DNA of 64,000 nucleotides. Source: Hofstenia miamia. Lineage: Eukaryota; Xenacoelomorpha; Acoela. Below are positions 36,401-48,039 of this stretch, piece after piece. The notes under the pieces were generated by a model that saw only the letters and a program-made list of their open reading frames with translations, did no database searches and was not told the origin of the DNA. Location: the NCBI GenBank assembly GCA_004352715.1, contig SCFE01000016.1, positions 427,563-491,562 on the forward strand, given 5' to 3'. Position 1 is the first letter of the stretch, and every line of letters begins with the position of its first letter. The translations under genes and the position numbers were made by a program.

Positions 36401-37155
36401 AATGTCTTGAAAAAACCAGTTACATTAGTTCTATTGCGTATTTACATAAGTGGCCAATTTCTCATCAGATAGAAAAATCAAGGTGAAATCTATGATAACC
36501 ATGCACATCTTAAGTTTTCACGAATATTGGTCGCGTTTACACACACTCTCCGTAATTTCTCTAGTATCAAATGCGTACAGAACTAGAGATACAACAAACA
36601 CACCTCAAAAGCTACATCGAAACCAAACTGATAGAACAAAAAAAAATTTTCTTGATCTGATTAAATCACAACATAAAGAATCTTAGGAGATAACCAAAGA
36701 AATCGTCCCTCTAAAGAAACTAACATTCTGTCAAACAAGAGAAATTTTGCCATTCTTAATTTTGAATTGATTATAATCAATCCGCTACAATCAGACCTAG
36801 AACTTTCCACGATGTTAAGTGCAATTAACTGTAAGTCAAAAATTCGTACTAAATATAAGCATCCGAAATCTAATTTCTTGAAAAAACCCTAAATTCTGTA
36901 GAAAAAGAAATTGAGCTTCTCCAAAAAGGCACGAGATCTTGCTAACACTAACCAATACAGAAAGGTTTATATTAAACCCAATTTACCCTTCTTACATACA
37001 GAACGTTATAATCTTAAACAAGCTCACCCTAATGCAAAAGTATTTATCAAAAAGTATTATCTTCAAAGATGACATTCAGATGGACGAATTTTACTTAGAA
37101 TAATCAGATTAAACTTAATTTTTTACTAAATCACTCCAAAACCAATTTTCCTTCA
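33431..37155. other. mostly non-coding DNA
   Basis: No supported gene. Within it, 34138-34670 has inverted GTTCCTGTTGA ends and repeated GTTGACTTTTT words (possible element). 36400-37100 contains broken frames that may be the 5' part of the LINE that follows. Confidence 0.45.
34138..34670. repeat. possible non-autonomous element with TGTTGACTTTTT words
   Basis: Left TGTTCCTGTTGACTTTTT and right, inward, TGTTCCTGTTGAATTTTT are an inverted pair. GTTGA/TCAAC words are repeated at both ends. No clear target duplication was found. Confidence 0.4.
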
Positions 37156-38719
37156 ATAATCTTATTCAACGCGCAATCCATAAGAAACAAATTTAACGAA
37201 CTTCAAATTTTAGCATCTATTTACTCGCCAGGCATTATATCGGTCTCCAAAACATGGTTCAAGAATGTTGACGACACTAAACATTATATAATAAGTGGTT
37301 ATTATTCAGCCTTCAGAAGTGACCGTCAATTTTTGTATACATTGCGATCTCAAAATGGCTTTCTGAATGTATATATTCCTCGGCCTTAAACGCGGACGTT
37401 AACAACGTTATGCATGGTTTTCTTGTCTATCAGAAGGATACACTTCTCGATCAATTCCCAAATTTTAATGTTAGTTTTATGAGTTTTTTATATTCTTCTT
37501 TTTGCGAACAAAAACTGAACGATCGATGTGCAGACCTTGACATCTATAATACTGTAAAAGAACCAACTCACAAGAACTCAATGATAGACCTCATTCTGAT
37601 CCCAAACTGTTTAAAGGTCAGTAGGCCAAAAGTTGACCTACTAGCTCGCATGGGTCATCTTACTATAAAATGTGCTACACAACTCGCAATAATAAGAAAA
37701 CCTTCATTTAATATATCATACGAGTTGTTGGACCTTCTTCAAGGACATATGGACCAATTCCGCAATGCTCTCAAAGACAAGAATTTCTCCCCATACATAT
37801 GTCTAATTTAGATTATAAACTATCCTATTTCTATCAATTAATTTTCGATTGCTTGAAAAACTAATTACTGACGCCAAAAGTAAGTGCTGCACAGAAATAT
37901 ATCGTGCAGACCCTGCTTGGCAAGCCTCCAAAGAGACGTATCAAATGCTTTGACAACCTCAAGTCAACATTTCTCCCGGTTATGCACAAGTGACTGTCAA
38001 GACAACTATGATTCCTTCAAGCATAATAACAATGAAATCAACGAAAATTTGTGCAAAGCAGTATCCTCGTTAGAAACATACCATTACCTAAACAATTTAA
38101 AGAAGTAAGCAGCAGGTTATGACAATTTATTATTTTTACTTTATAAGAGGGTGCACCCTACCTAGCTGATCAATTAACCAATATCATCAATACTGCCATC
38201 ATGATTTGCTCTGTTCCCTTATTCTGGAAGCAATCTTTCATAATCCCGATACCCAAGCAACATAATTCACCACCGAAATCTCGCTTATTTCAATTACTGC
38301 CAAGTTCTTAGAATTCATTATCCTTGAAAACCATTAAGCTTCTCTAACCAAGTTGGTTGATTCTACGCAATTCACGTACAAGTTGAAATATTCTACCTCT
38401 AGCTCTAATTAATATTATTGAATACACCAGTGAAAAATTGCATCATAGCATTTCACAATCAATTCGAGTACTGGAACTGGTTGAAGCTTTTGATTCAGTC
38501 GAACACTCTATCTTGCTTAATAAGCTTGAATCATTTTATCTATTTCTGGAATTGATATCTTGGATTGCGAATTACTTGGAAAACAGACGTGTCTACATCA
38601 AAATAGGTTCACACATTAGAGAAGCAATAACCTTGGACAACGGAATACCTCAGGGCTAATTGAGCTGTCAAATTCTTTCTAATCTTTTCGTTTCCGATAT
38701 ATATATATATATATATATA
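37156..38719 (+). pseudogene. non-LTR retrotransposon: endonuclease and reverse-transcriptase pieces
   Basis: Starts with an AP-endonuclease-like N-terminus, FNAQSIRNKFNELQILASIY, then GIISVSKTWF, where the usual SETW is SKTW. Then come broken frames. A middle block at 37410-37811 contains 'KNSMIDLILIPNCL', resembling the 'S.IDLI.v...' part of LINE endonucleases. Reverse-transcriptase pieces follow: FWKQSFIIPIPK near 38225; motif A ELVEAFDSVEHSILLNKLE near 38475; WIANYLENRRVYIK; and motif B NGIPQG near 38640. Multiple stops and frameshifts make it non-functional. It runs into a (TA)n tract and gap. The tail reappears at 40230-40680, after a Tc1 insertion. Confidence 0.75.
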
Positions 38720-39321
38720 NNNNNNNNNNNNNNNNNNNNNNNNNNNNNNNNNNNNNNNNNNNNNNNNNNNNNNNNNNNNNNNNNNNNNNNNNNNNNNNNN
38801 NNNNNNNNNNNNNNNNNNNNNNNNNNNNNNNNNNNNNNNNNNNNNNNNNNNNNNNNNNNNNNNNNNNNNNNNNNNNNNNNNNNNNNNNNNNNNNNNNNNN
38901 NNNNNNNNNNNNNNNNNNNNNNNNNNNNNNNNNNNNNNNNNNNNNNNNNNNNNNNNNNNNNNNNNNNNNNNNNNNNNNNNNNNNNNNNNNNNNNNNNNNN
39001 NNNNNNNNNNNNNNNNNNNNNNNNNNNNNNNNNNNNNNNNNNNNNNNNNNNNNNNNNNNNNNNNNNNNNNNNNNNNNNNNNNNNNNNNNNNNNNNNNNNN
39101 NNNNNNNNNNNNNNNNNNNNNNNNNNNNNNNNNNNNNNNNNNNNNNNNNNNNNNNNNNNNNNNNNNNNNNNNNNNNNNNNNNNNNNNNNNNNNNNNNNNN
39201 NNNNNNNNNNNNNNNNNNNNNNNNNNNNNNNNNNNNNNNNNNNNNNNNNNNNNNNNNNNNNNNNNNNNNNNNNNNNNNNNNNNNNNNNNNNNNNNNNNNN
39301 NNNNNNNNNNNNNNNNNNNNN
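38720..39321. other. assembly gap (602 N)
   Basis: Run of N between LINE and Tc1 sequence. It hides the insertion junction and the N-terminal part of the Tc1 transposase. Confidence 0.99.
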
Positions 39322-39851
39322 GCAGACGTCGAATTGGTGAACGATATAGCCCCTCCTGTCTTCTGCCTACTGTGAAGCACCCAATTTCTGTGATGATTTG
39401 GGGTTGTTTTTCCTACAATGGGCTTGGTCGATTTCGCATCCTTGAATCCAAACAAAGAATGAACAGTCCATTGTACCTTGATGTCCTCAACCAAGAATTC
39501 AACTGGAGCCGTCGAGATCTTTATCCAGATGGTAATTCGATCTTTCAAGACGACAATGCGCCATGTCATCGGTCAGGTGTGGTAAAGAGGTGGTTTGTGG
39601 ACAATACCATTCAACGAATAGAAGATTGGCCAGGACAGAGCCCCGATGCAAACCCTATTGAGAACCTCTGGTCAACTGTGGGAACTGTCATTCGTCAGAG
39701 AGCCCCAAGGACAAGAAATGAACTGATATCCGCTATTATCCACGCATGGTACCGAGTTATTAGCCAAGAACAGATTCAAAAACTTTGTCTCAGTATGCCG
39801 AAACGTTTAGCATCGATAATTCGCTCTCGAGGTTATCCTACAAAATACTAA
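39322..39851 (+). pseudogene. Tc1/mariner transposase, C-terminal catalytic half
   Basis: Open from the gap edge to a stop at 39849-39851. It carries the DDE core: KHPISVMIWGCFSYNGLGRF (the 'vWg.is..G...l' strand), second aspartate in FQDDNAPCHRSGVV, and catalytic glutamate in WPGQSPDANPIENLW. By my count 35 residues separate the second Asp and the Glu, one more than the DD34E of classic Tc1. The first Asp, the HTH and the 5' end are lost in the gap. The visible part has no stops or frameshifts. It sits inside a LINE, whose tail resumes at about 40230, so it inserted later. Confidence 0.85.
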
Positions 39852-40229
39852 AACTTACATGTAACAGTAAAATTTGTCATTTTTTCTATCATTTTAATAA
39901 ATGTTATTTTTTATAGTTTCACAAAATAAAAAGAATTTTAGTAGATAATTATGCTTGTTTTAAATAAAAAATGTTAAAATAATGATACTAAATCCATAAA
40001 TAACCGGTTCTTATCAATAAATAAACAAAAATGCAAAAATATCCAAATTTTCACCTTGTCCCGTGCCTTGTCCGGATACTATTGGCCATGGCTGTATATA
40101 TATATTGCCTAAATACCTTCTTGGTCAAATACACAATTGACATTATTACAGTCAACGATTTGTCTAACAGTAACTCGCCAATTTCTCAAATGTCTACATG
40201 TGTGCCATCAATCGTATGAGATTCTCACT

Positions 40230-40680
40230 AGTAAAATCGAACAACTTTTAGAAGACAATAAGCGCAATCTGCTAATTTCCAGTCCAGCCCCATTACAATT
40301 ATCGATGAAAATACCTTGAATCACATTTAACACAAAACTAACCTGGAAGAACCACACCTACGATGTTCTGAAAAGAGGATCATCAAGACTTGCTTGCTTA
40401 CGTAGTTTTAAGCATATCTTAATAGTACCACAAATTATCGTATGATAAATGAAAACATAATGTATTCCATCTTTGACTACGCCTCACATTGTTTTCTTGT
40501 ACTCCCGATTTCTTGGACAATAATATTACAGGATTACTTAAAAGAGGTGAAAGAACAATAATATCTGGAACATCTGAATCTATCCGCCCTAATTATTTCA
40601 AGTGTTATCAACGTATTCAAGCCTTCTCCTCGCAACCCAACCAGAATGCTTGCGGTACACTCGAAAATTTAGAATAGGTA
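40230..40680 (+). pseudogene. non-LTR retrotransposon ORF2 tail
   Basis: Frames read ITFNTKLTWKNHTYDVLKRG and SSRLACLRSFKHILIVPQII, the 'LGv.lD..LtW..H' block after the reverse-transcriptase core, followed by further LINE-like tail in shifted frames to about 40680. Probably the 3' part of the copy starting at 37156. Confidence 0.6.
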
Positions 40681-41620
40681 AAGACAAAACCGAGTTTAGA
40701 CGGAAACAATTTTTGCCCCATACATCCGTACATGATTAAGTACGTAAACAACTAACGACTTCCTATTATGTCATCGCGTTATATTCTCAGTGCTTTCCTT
40801 GTATCCCTTGTAAAATATATTTGCACGTATACCGTCATTGTTGAGCTTTATGTACATTTTAATTTAATACATTTACTTACTTACATACAATACGAACAAT
40901 GAGCTTTATGGTTCTTCTTTTATGAGCGTGAATACAGACAATCTTAAATACACACACAATCTTAGGAGATGATAATTTGTCTGAAAATTTAATACAAGGG
41001 AACATGTTTTTGTAAGCTATTGGTGGTGTTTGGCACAACAGAGCCACTATAATCGGCTCAACTGCAATTGCAGCACTTGTAGTTTGTTCTATGAGGTTTT
41101 CTATTGATATGCCATAATGTAGTTTGTTCTATGAGGTTTTCTATTGATATGCCATACGCCAATGGCAAATGCTAGATTTCGTAACATGCACAAACTAAGA
41201 GAACTTGGATTAAGGAAAAAACCTGTAATTAAAGCGGATAGGATTTTGGGCTGCTAACTGGTAGAATTTTGTTCTCATTCGATTGCACAAGGTGTACGAA
41301 AATTTTAATTGTAAATGAAGTTGGCTCAAATTAGGGGAGGTTTTTTAGAGAAGGCTAAGAAAATTCTGAATAAATTTTAATTTAATTAACTAAAGGGATT
41401 TTCTATTATGACGTATATTTTATAAACATACATGTGAAAACTAATACTTAAATATTTTCCATTAGACTATACTTTGCTCAATTTTTGTAGCAAGCTGAAA
41501 CCCTACAAACTTCTGAAAAGCATGCCTGCTTTTTTGAAAGCAAAATATTATTTTTATGTTAGTGTATATTATTCAGGTCTTACTATAAGAAATATAATAT
41601 AACTAGTAGACAATCATTAG
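40681..41620. other. non-coding DNA with a 40-bp tandem duplication
   Basis: No gene. 41079-41118 is repeated exactly at 41119-41158 (unit begins GTAGTTTGTTCTATGAGG). Confidence 0.55.
41079..41158. repeat. tandem direct duplication, 40-bp unit x2
   Basis: Two adjacent copies of a 40-bp unit containing TTTTCTATTGATATGCCATA. Recent tandem duplication or assembly artefact. Confidence 0.85.
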
Positions 41621-42355
41621 TCAATCTTTCCAATATATGGATCGATATTCATTAATGCGATTCTCTGGACCCTGTCGAGCATATGAAATAGTTTCAACTT
41701 CAAACTTTACAGCCTCCAAAATATTGAGATGGTTCTGTAATGGTGTTAACTCCTCCTTCATTTTTTCAACATTTTCATAATAACACTGAAATACCTGACG
41801 AATGAACATAACAAATTGGTCTCTATTTTCTACCTTTTGGGGATTCGATTGATGATATTCATTTACATATAATATGATTTTCTCAATTGATGTTGCACAC
41901 CGACCAATAACTTGACAGCTTTGAGGGTATACGCTTTCCCCATTTTCGTGGTTTCCACCATTTAAGTAATACATGCGCTCGAAATTGAGTGGACTCAACT
42001 GGTTTTGCGCTTCATTCATGAACTGGCTCAACGGCGCGCATCCGTCACCTAGACCAATCAAAATCGCGGATTTTGGATGAAGCTTGATCATGCTCTTTCC
42101 GTAATAGACGTACATCAATCTGTACATGTGATCCAAGCCATTGTGAGTTTCATTATAACACGGTTTTCCTAAGGTCTCATCTGAATATTCTACAAAATTT
42201 TTATAAAGTGCGATTTTGCCGATTCTTACGGAAGGCTTCATTATCCATATGTTTGCATCCGGAAACTTTTCTTCCAGGCGTAGCATTGTTTTTTCAAATG
42301 AGTAGTCCAAAAATGGCTTGTATTCTTCATTATTTTGCATAAATTTCTCGAAATC
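41621..42355 (-). CDS. C2orf69-like: C2orf69-like protein B, exon 2 (main exon)
   Basis: Paralogue of the exon at 23868-24602, with the same length (735 bp), phase and acceptor context (TTTTAG/GATTTC). The same ordered motifs are present: LEEKFPDANIWIMKPS, YKNFVEYS, GLDHMYRLMYVYYG, ILIGLGDGCAPLSQF, MYYLNGGNHENGES, LTPLQNHLNILEAV, and the identical C-terminal tail. By hand count about 47 of 239 residues differ from copy A. Differences cluster after FVEYSDE (A: FVGRMVHNL, B: TLGKPCYNE) and between the 'HQSNPQK' and 'LQNHLN' blocks. The catalytic elbow is again GLGDG. No disabling mutation. Both copies are therefore probably expressed genes from a local same-strand duplication, about 18 kb apart. 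The predicted protein is 287 residues. Confidence 0.82.
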   Translation of the reverse strand, partial: DFEKFMQNNEEYKPFLDYSFEKTMLRLEEKFPDANIWIMKPSVRIGKIALYKNFVEYSDETLGKPCYNETHNGLDHMYRLMYVYYGKSMIKLHPKSAILIGLGDGCAPLSQFMNEAQNQLSPLNFERMYYLNGGNHENGESVYPQSCQVIGRCATSIEKIILYVNEYHQSNPQKVENRDQFVMFIRQVFQCYYENVEKMKEELTPLQNHLNILEAVKFEVETISYARQGPENRINEYRSIYWKD

Positions 42356-42397
42356 CTAAAAAGTAGCAAAGTAAATATGTACGATTGAATGATTCTC

Positions 42398-42757
42398 CAA
42401 AGATGGACACGGGCCGCGTCCAAGATTTAGGAAATTACGGACAAAAACGGGCCGAATAAAATGAATTGTAACAAGTTTGTAAATATACATTTTTGAAATC
42501 TCAGTAGAAGCACCTATTCAACTTTGTGTAACGTTGTATTGAAGATGTATGCCACCCAAGCAACTTCAGCTCAGTCAGAAAGATATTGTAGTCAAATTGG
42601 ACTTAGTGCTACAGCCAAAAATTAATTTGTTGAAATATATCAATAAATTTTGACGGGTTGAAAACAGGTTACAAAAATTCCAACAAGGGCCGAAAACGAA
42701 TTTGAAATAATAGTTGACGGCCCGAGCCTGAAAAAATTCAGCCCGTGTCAATCTCTG
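42398..42757. mobile_element. hAT-type MITE with GGGCC motif arrays
   Basis: The ends are CAAAGATGGACACGGGCC and CAGAGATTGACACGGGCT (right, inward). Flanking TGATTCTC (42390-42397) and CGATTCTC (42758-42765) is a 7/8 target duplication. GGGCCG/CGGCCC words recur at both ends. It lies only about 40 bp from the 3' splice site of C2orf69-like B. Its termini resemble those of the 30415-31086 element. Confidence 0.82.
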
Positions 42758-44523
42758 CGATTCTCTATTATAATGGTTTTTTATATAATTTTTTATTCCA
42801 GACAGAAAATCGGAATCCGGACAGAAAAATTGGAATTCTGTTTTTTAACTTTCTATTACATTTATGAACAGAATGCATTTTAAATGTAAATATAATTATG
42901 TTGGAGAAGGAACAATTTTTAAATATTGTTCTCCTCAAAAAATTATATGGAACCGCAATATTCATCCAGTGCTAAATCTAGACTGCTCTAAAACGGGGGG
43001 ATGGTTCTATTAAAGAGGTAAATAATATAAAATGGTTTATCAGTAATTACATCTTCTTTGGAATGCCATTACATCTGATGGGTATGATATAGTCATGAAC
43101 ATCTCTATAGGACATTAATTAAGACATCCATAGATGCAACATACAATTAAAAGACCCTAATTCCTAAATAGACCTTTATTGAATATTTCATATCATATAT
43201 GATTCATAATGTTGAATTTTTTGTCAATGGGAAATTTCATATAGTATGAGATCAAGAACTATCGTAGTATAAAGAAGACTTCCTAGCAAAGCATCAAAAC
43301 TATATGTAAATACATTCAAAATGTGTGTACAATCTATTACTTTTCTATCATCAAAAATGGCTACACTGATTTTAACAACTGAGTCTATTATATAATAATT
43401 GTATGGATTCTTGAACAAAATACGAAAGCAAATGAAAGACTTATTGAATATGTTTCTATGAGAAGACTTAAATCATACTATTGGGAAAACTAAATACATT
43501 ACATCTGTTATATGGACTTAAAAATTCAAACAAAAATTAAATATTTAACTATAATGGGGTAAAAATTGATTTACATAATGATCCATTGGTGGATATGATT
43601 CCGTTGACAAATATGGAAATAACTTTGTGTTTTACAATTTTCTTGTTCTGTTTCTTAGTAATAAATATTTTGCATTCACAAATTGCATACTCCAATAACA
43701 TATGTGGATAGGAATCAGGTAATATTTTCCAAATTTATATTATTAAATTTATAAATCATAAGAATACTTGGCAAAATTTAGTTTGCAATTTTCACAAAAT
43801 TAACTGTAATGGAATATGACCGAAGCACTTCCGTCAATGCAAAAGAAGTCTGGTGAAATGTTATGTGGAATTCACTATTTGTACTTCCTATTGGGATTAC
43901 GAATCATACTAGTTTTTTAGAATTACAAAATTATCTTCAATTACAAAGTTCGAAATTCTGAAAAAAGAAAACATTTTTGGCTAACTATCAAGAACAAAAT
44001 TACAAGCTGGGAAGATAGCTATCATCACAAGACTCAACTCCCAAATCATCGACCCATGGCCTCATCCATGCAGCAAACATTGAACTTTTGATATGAGTAC
44101 AAAAATATTGAACCTATAAAATCTTAGAATCCATTAATTTTCTAAAACGCATGAGATTGCACAGGATCTTTCTGAAAATTCAGTATTATACGTCATTATA
44201 CACCCCATTATTGAATATGATTGGCCCTCATTTCTGTTTTCGGTGTCGAATTTTGGTCCAAATTGCCTCTTCTACTTTTGAAACAAGTAGAGCATTGTGT
44301 TTATCAAACTTACATTTTAAAGGAAAAAAACTTGAGTGAATTAAACAACAATCACAAGTAAGGATGAAACTAGGATCTATGCTATTTTGCTTAGCATGAC
44401 ATTTCCACTAAAATATGACCCTAACATTTTTTAGCTGTGGTATTCGGGTTCTCGTAATAATTTTGAAACCTCCATCTAGATAAGAGCATTAGAGCGAAAA
44501 ATTCAGAATTTAATACTCAATGT

Positions 44524-44652
44524 CAGGGGCAGAGGGAGTCCGGGCTCTTCTAAAATAAGAATAATATAGTGCAATAAATAATTATTTACAGAAATTCTCT
44601 AGACACAATTGTGCAATTTGGGGCCCTAAAAATGTATCTGCATCGGCTCCTG
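44524..44652. mobile_element. short hAT-like MITE, 129 bp
   Basis: The ends are CAGGGGCAGAGGGAGTC and, inward, CAGGAGCCGATGCAGAT. CTCAATGT (44516-44523) and CTCGAGGT (44653-44660) match at 6 of 8 positions. CAGGGGC ends are common in hAT MITEs. It sits 24 bp inside the intron from the GC donor of C2orf69-like B. Confidence 0.5.
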
Positions 44653-44676
44653 CTCGAGGTATTTGATAAGACTTGC

Positions 44677-44805
44677 CTGCAAACAATCAGGAAAGTAAAC
44701 AACACTCCGAGTAACACGTCTTGTTTTTGGAAGAAGTGACACATAAACGCGGTTTTCTCTCTCCTCATGTCCTTTAATTCGCTGATTTATATGTTTGCGA
44801 GACAT
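44677..44805 (-). CDS. C2orf69-like: C2orf69-like protein B, exon 1
   Basis: 43 codons, the same length as copy A. Basic N-terminus (MSRKHINQRIKGHEERE), ending SVVYFPDCLQ before the donor CAG/GCAAGT. An in-frame TGA two codons before the ATG supports the start. The upstream ATTTTAG/CCTCAAATTT string matches that of copy A and may be an acceptor for a 5' UTR exon, so the duplication included it. Confidence 0.8.
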
Positions 44806-47245
44806 CACTCACTGGATAAATTTGAGGCTAAAATGTATTCAGATGTGAATCGAAATTTAACAAAATTATGTGAGGGGTCTTACAACAAATGTTGGCATGA
44901 CTAGATTAGTATATATAATATTTGTCATTGATCTCAATATAGAAACCAACGGCAATAATGTTTGCAATGAACTGTGTAAGATATACAGATATGTGTTTGC
45001 ATAACTATAGACGTAGACGATGAATAGTTTTGCTCAGGTCATAATTGAAGTAGGATCACAAATTTAAAATCCGAATCCGCAGTTAAAAAATAATATCCCA
45101 AAAAGTCCGAAACATAATTTTTGTCTAGAAAAACTCTACAATCTTTACAAACTAACATTTTAGATAAGGTTTTGAGTGTCTCAAGCGCTTTAAACATCTG
45201 AGTAGATTAATTAGCAGTCAGATATGAATGCGATACAGTTTTTGCAAAGATACTGCTACCGTAAAAAGAAAATATTACCAACAAAAACTTCCTTTTTCAA
45301 CCTCCAACTACCGCAATATACAAAATTCTACTAGAGCAAGTCATGGTTTTCAAAGTCCATTTTTGAATGTGTCCAAGATGTTTCCAACAATTTTAGGCCC
45401 ATGGATATCTATAGAAATTCTATTCGGATGATTGACCTCAATTTTTAAAGTATTTGCTCAATTAATCAAATATTTTTAAAAGTAAGGTACAATTTCTAAA
45501 TTACTATGAAAATCTAATGTATTAAATTTGGTTCAAAAACAACTTTTCATTTTATATTTTAAGAAAAGTAAAATTACTTGGCTGCGAATACGAGATTCAG
45601 TTTACTATTCTCAATACAAAGAACTGAATGAACAAATGAATAACTTTGATTACATTTTAGATATGTTGATTTAAAACTACACTAAATGAACACATAAATT
45701 GACTTACAATATTCAAAAGAACTGGGTTAGCAGTATCATCCTTATGTCACCGCAAGTTTTTTTTTAATATTAAAATATTAAGGTTCTGCAACTGTTGGAA
45801 TAGTTAAATAAAAAATATCTAAAAAAAGGAAATGCATTTTAGTTGCAAAAATATGTGAATTTTTATTAGTATTTATTGGGTTTGCAATTTCGCGATTATT
45901 GAAATTCGCAGAAACTTTGTCAAATATAATTTTCAGTATTAATTGTTGTAAGCGACATTTTATCATATCTTGCCATGTTTTTCATGGGACATAGGATGTG
46001 ATACGAGAAATGAGAATTCATATCCCTTGGGATTAGTTGGGTTTGGATATTTCTTAAGAAAAATTGTTTTCTCTTGAGACTGATGGGAATTTCGTAAGAT
46101 AAATTCTGCAAAGTAGGCAAAGGTTCCAGAGCTTTCAAAGTTTGACTAGAGCTGGGCGTGGTGGTAACTGTGACAATTGCATATAGTATGCAATAGAATA
46201 TTCTGCAAAGATACAATATTTTTAAATTTATTCCAAAATATTTATGCATAGGTACAAGACATAAATAAAAAATTCTATACAATTCACTGCATGCAACAGA
46301 ACAGCTGAAAAAAGGTTATTTCCAAGTATAGAATATGTTATTTTAGTGTGTAAGAGATATTTTTTTAGATGTATTGCGCAACATTTAAATTCAGAGTAAA
46401 GAAAGCAATATTTACATTTATTGATCTGATCCCTCCTACACAACTTAGCTGATAAATTAAGTTTTTCTAAGATATAATATTTAAGGTAAATACTCAACTT
46501 ACAATTGCAATCCAATTGTTGAAAACGAGTGAAATATTTTGCGAAGAAATGTCACCATGGTAACTATTCTGGAAACTAATTAAACAGCGGTATAATAACA
46601 AACAATTTAGTCTTATCAACTTTTTGGAAAACAAATTGAATTACCAACTTCAAAATTCGTTTCAATAATTATTTTTCATAATTACAATTGATTAATTGTT
46701 GGTGGACCTTGCAAATTAGTTATAGCTAAAATTTTCTCATTGAAATCAAGGTGCTGATAAATTGTTACGACATTTCACTCTTGGTTAAATTATATTAATG
46801 CAATGAACTAACCAATTCGAAGTTCAGTATTGTTGCTGATCAACATGAAAATCCTCCCCACACCATGCAAGAATTTTTCGCAGTAACATGTAAACGTAAA
46901 TAATGAATAGCAATATATAAACAGTTAACATATAGGTTACTTAGGTTATTATATATATATATATATATATAACTGCTTGTCCCTTGATATTTTATTTTGA
47001 GTGTACAACACGTAACCCGAGCTGAAAAAACAAAGTACAAGGAAGTACAAGGAGTAACCTTGCTTTTTTCCCACAATAATTGTTCCTTGAACTTGAAAAT
47101 TTGTCTGACAGTAGAGACATGCAATTTGTACATTTTTATAATTTTTTTCCTTAAAAATGCTTATACATGCGGTAGATTTATCAATTGAGTAATTTTACGG
47201 TTTCCATATTATATTAACTGCTTGTACAAATTTACATAGAATTCG
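44806..47245. other. non-coding DNA
   Basis: No gene I can support. A minus-strand stretch at 45960-46150 reads SGTFAYFAEFILRNSHQSQE then KTIFLKKYPNP in one frame, but it lacks splice sites or a recognisable family. A (TA)n tract lies at about 46949-46970. Confidence 0.45.
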
Positions 47246-48039
47246 TTGTTGAAAATGCTAAAAACGCTAAACAGAGCAATATCATTTTTAGGCGTATTAC
47301 AAATTCAATTGAGCGAGTGCAATCATTCCCTCCCAAACAAAACACAAAAAGCTATCAACAGAACAGTTCTTGCTCTACGACAATCAGAGGTTTTATCAAT
47401 GTCTAAAGAACAACTCTATAGTGAACTAAGTTATCATCTCAAAGGTCTAAAAATTAAATCTCAGTTAACAGGAAATGATGCCAACTCTTTAATGAATATT
47501 TTACACGATTCAATTCAAAACATGTGAAGGACTCTTTGTTCAACACAATAACTAGTGATTGTTATCCCTCTTCAATCTCTGTAAATGATGTTCAACAAGT
47601 TCTGAAAACTGTTAAATGCAACACCTTGCCAGGTTTTACAAATATCCCTGCTGGTTTTTTTAAAGTTTTCAGAACAGCTGGCTTTACCTCATTTTATGGT
47701 TTACAAAAGGTCTATTTTAAACTGCCAATATCCAAGTTCATGGAAACTTGCCATCATACATCCAATCCCTAAAAAACCAATGCCTCAACATGAGATCCAA
47801 AATATTTTCGTCCAATAGCGGTAACTCCTATTACGGCTAGATGCCTGGATCGTCTAGTCCTCGACAAGTCTGTAGATATTCTTGGTCAAAATCTGGATCC
47901 AATGCAATTTGGATTACCGTTCTGGACGTGCAACAACAGATGCTCGTCTATGCACAATAGATTTCATTGCAAATACGATTGATGCTTCTCACCCTTGTAC
48001 TGTGAAAGATCTATTCCTTGACTACAGTTCTGCCTTTAA
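47246..48039 (+). pseudogene. LINE ORF2, reverse-transcriptase 5' part (host of nested insertions)
   Basis: Frame-shifted pieces of a non-LTR retrotransposon. SVNDVQQVLKTVKCNTLPGF, then TNIPAGFF, is the finger region 'V...L..lk..kapG.d.ip...'. WKLAIIHPIPKKPMPQHE follows. Then RPIAVTPITARCLDRLVLDK, FGYRSGRATTDA and motif A LFLDYSSAF, where the sequence is cut by a TTAA MITE. It continues at 48722. Confidence 0.8.

Larger units (their letters stand above)
42356..44676 (-). other. GC-AG intron of C2orf69-like B
   Basis: A 2321-bp phase-0 intron. Donor CAG/GCAAGT (GC at 44676-44675), acceptor TTTTAG. It contains two hAT-type MITEs (42398-42757, 44524-44652). The rest, including 42758-44523, shows no gene. 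Confidence 0.75.

Noticed and set aside
36180-37100. Plus-strand open frames before the LINE, possibly ORF1
   Set aside because: No RNA-binding zinc knuckle, RRM or coiled coil that I can see; the frames are short and broken.
44151-44339. Small frame upstream of the C2orf69-like B intron end
   Set aside because: No coding features; lies in intron sequence on the opposite strand.
45920-46282. Minus-strand frames, one reading KGYEFSFLVSHPMSHEKH
   Set aside because: Vague resemblance to an actin-related complex subunit, but no splice sites, too short, and stops nearby.
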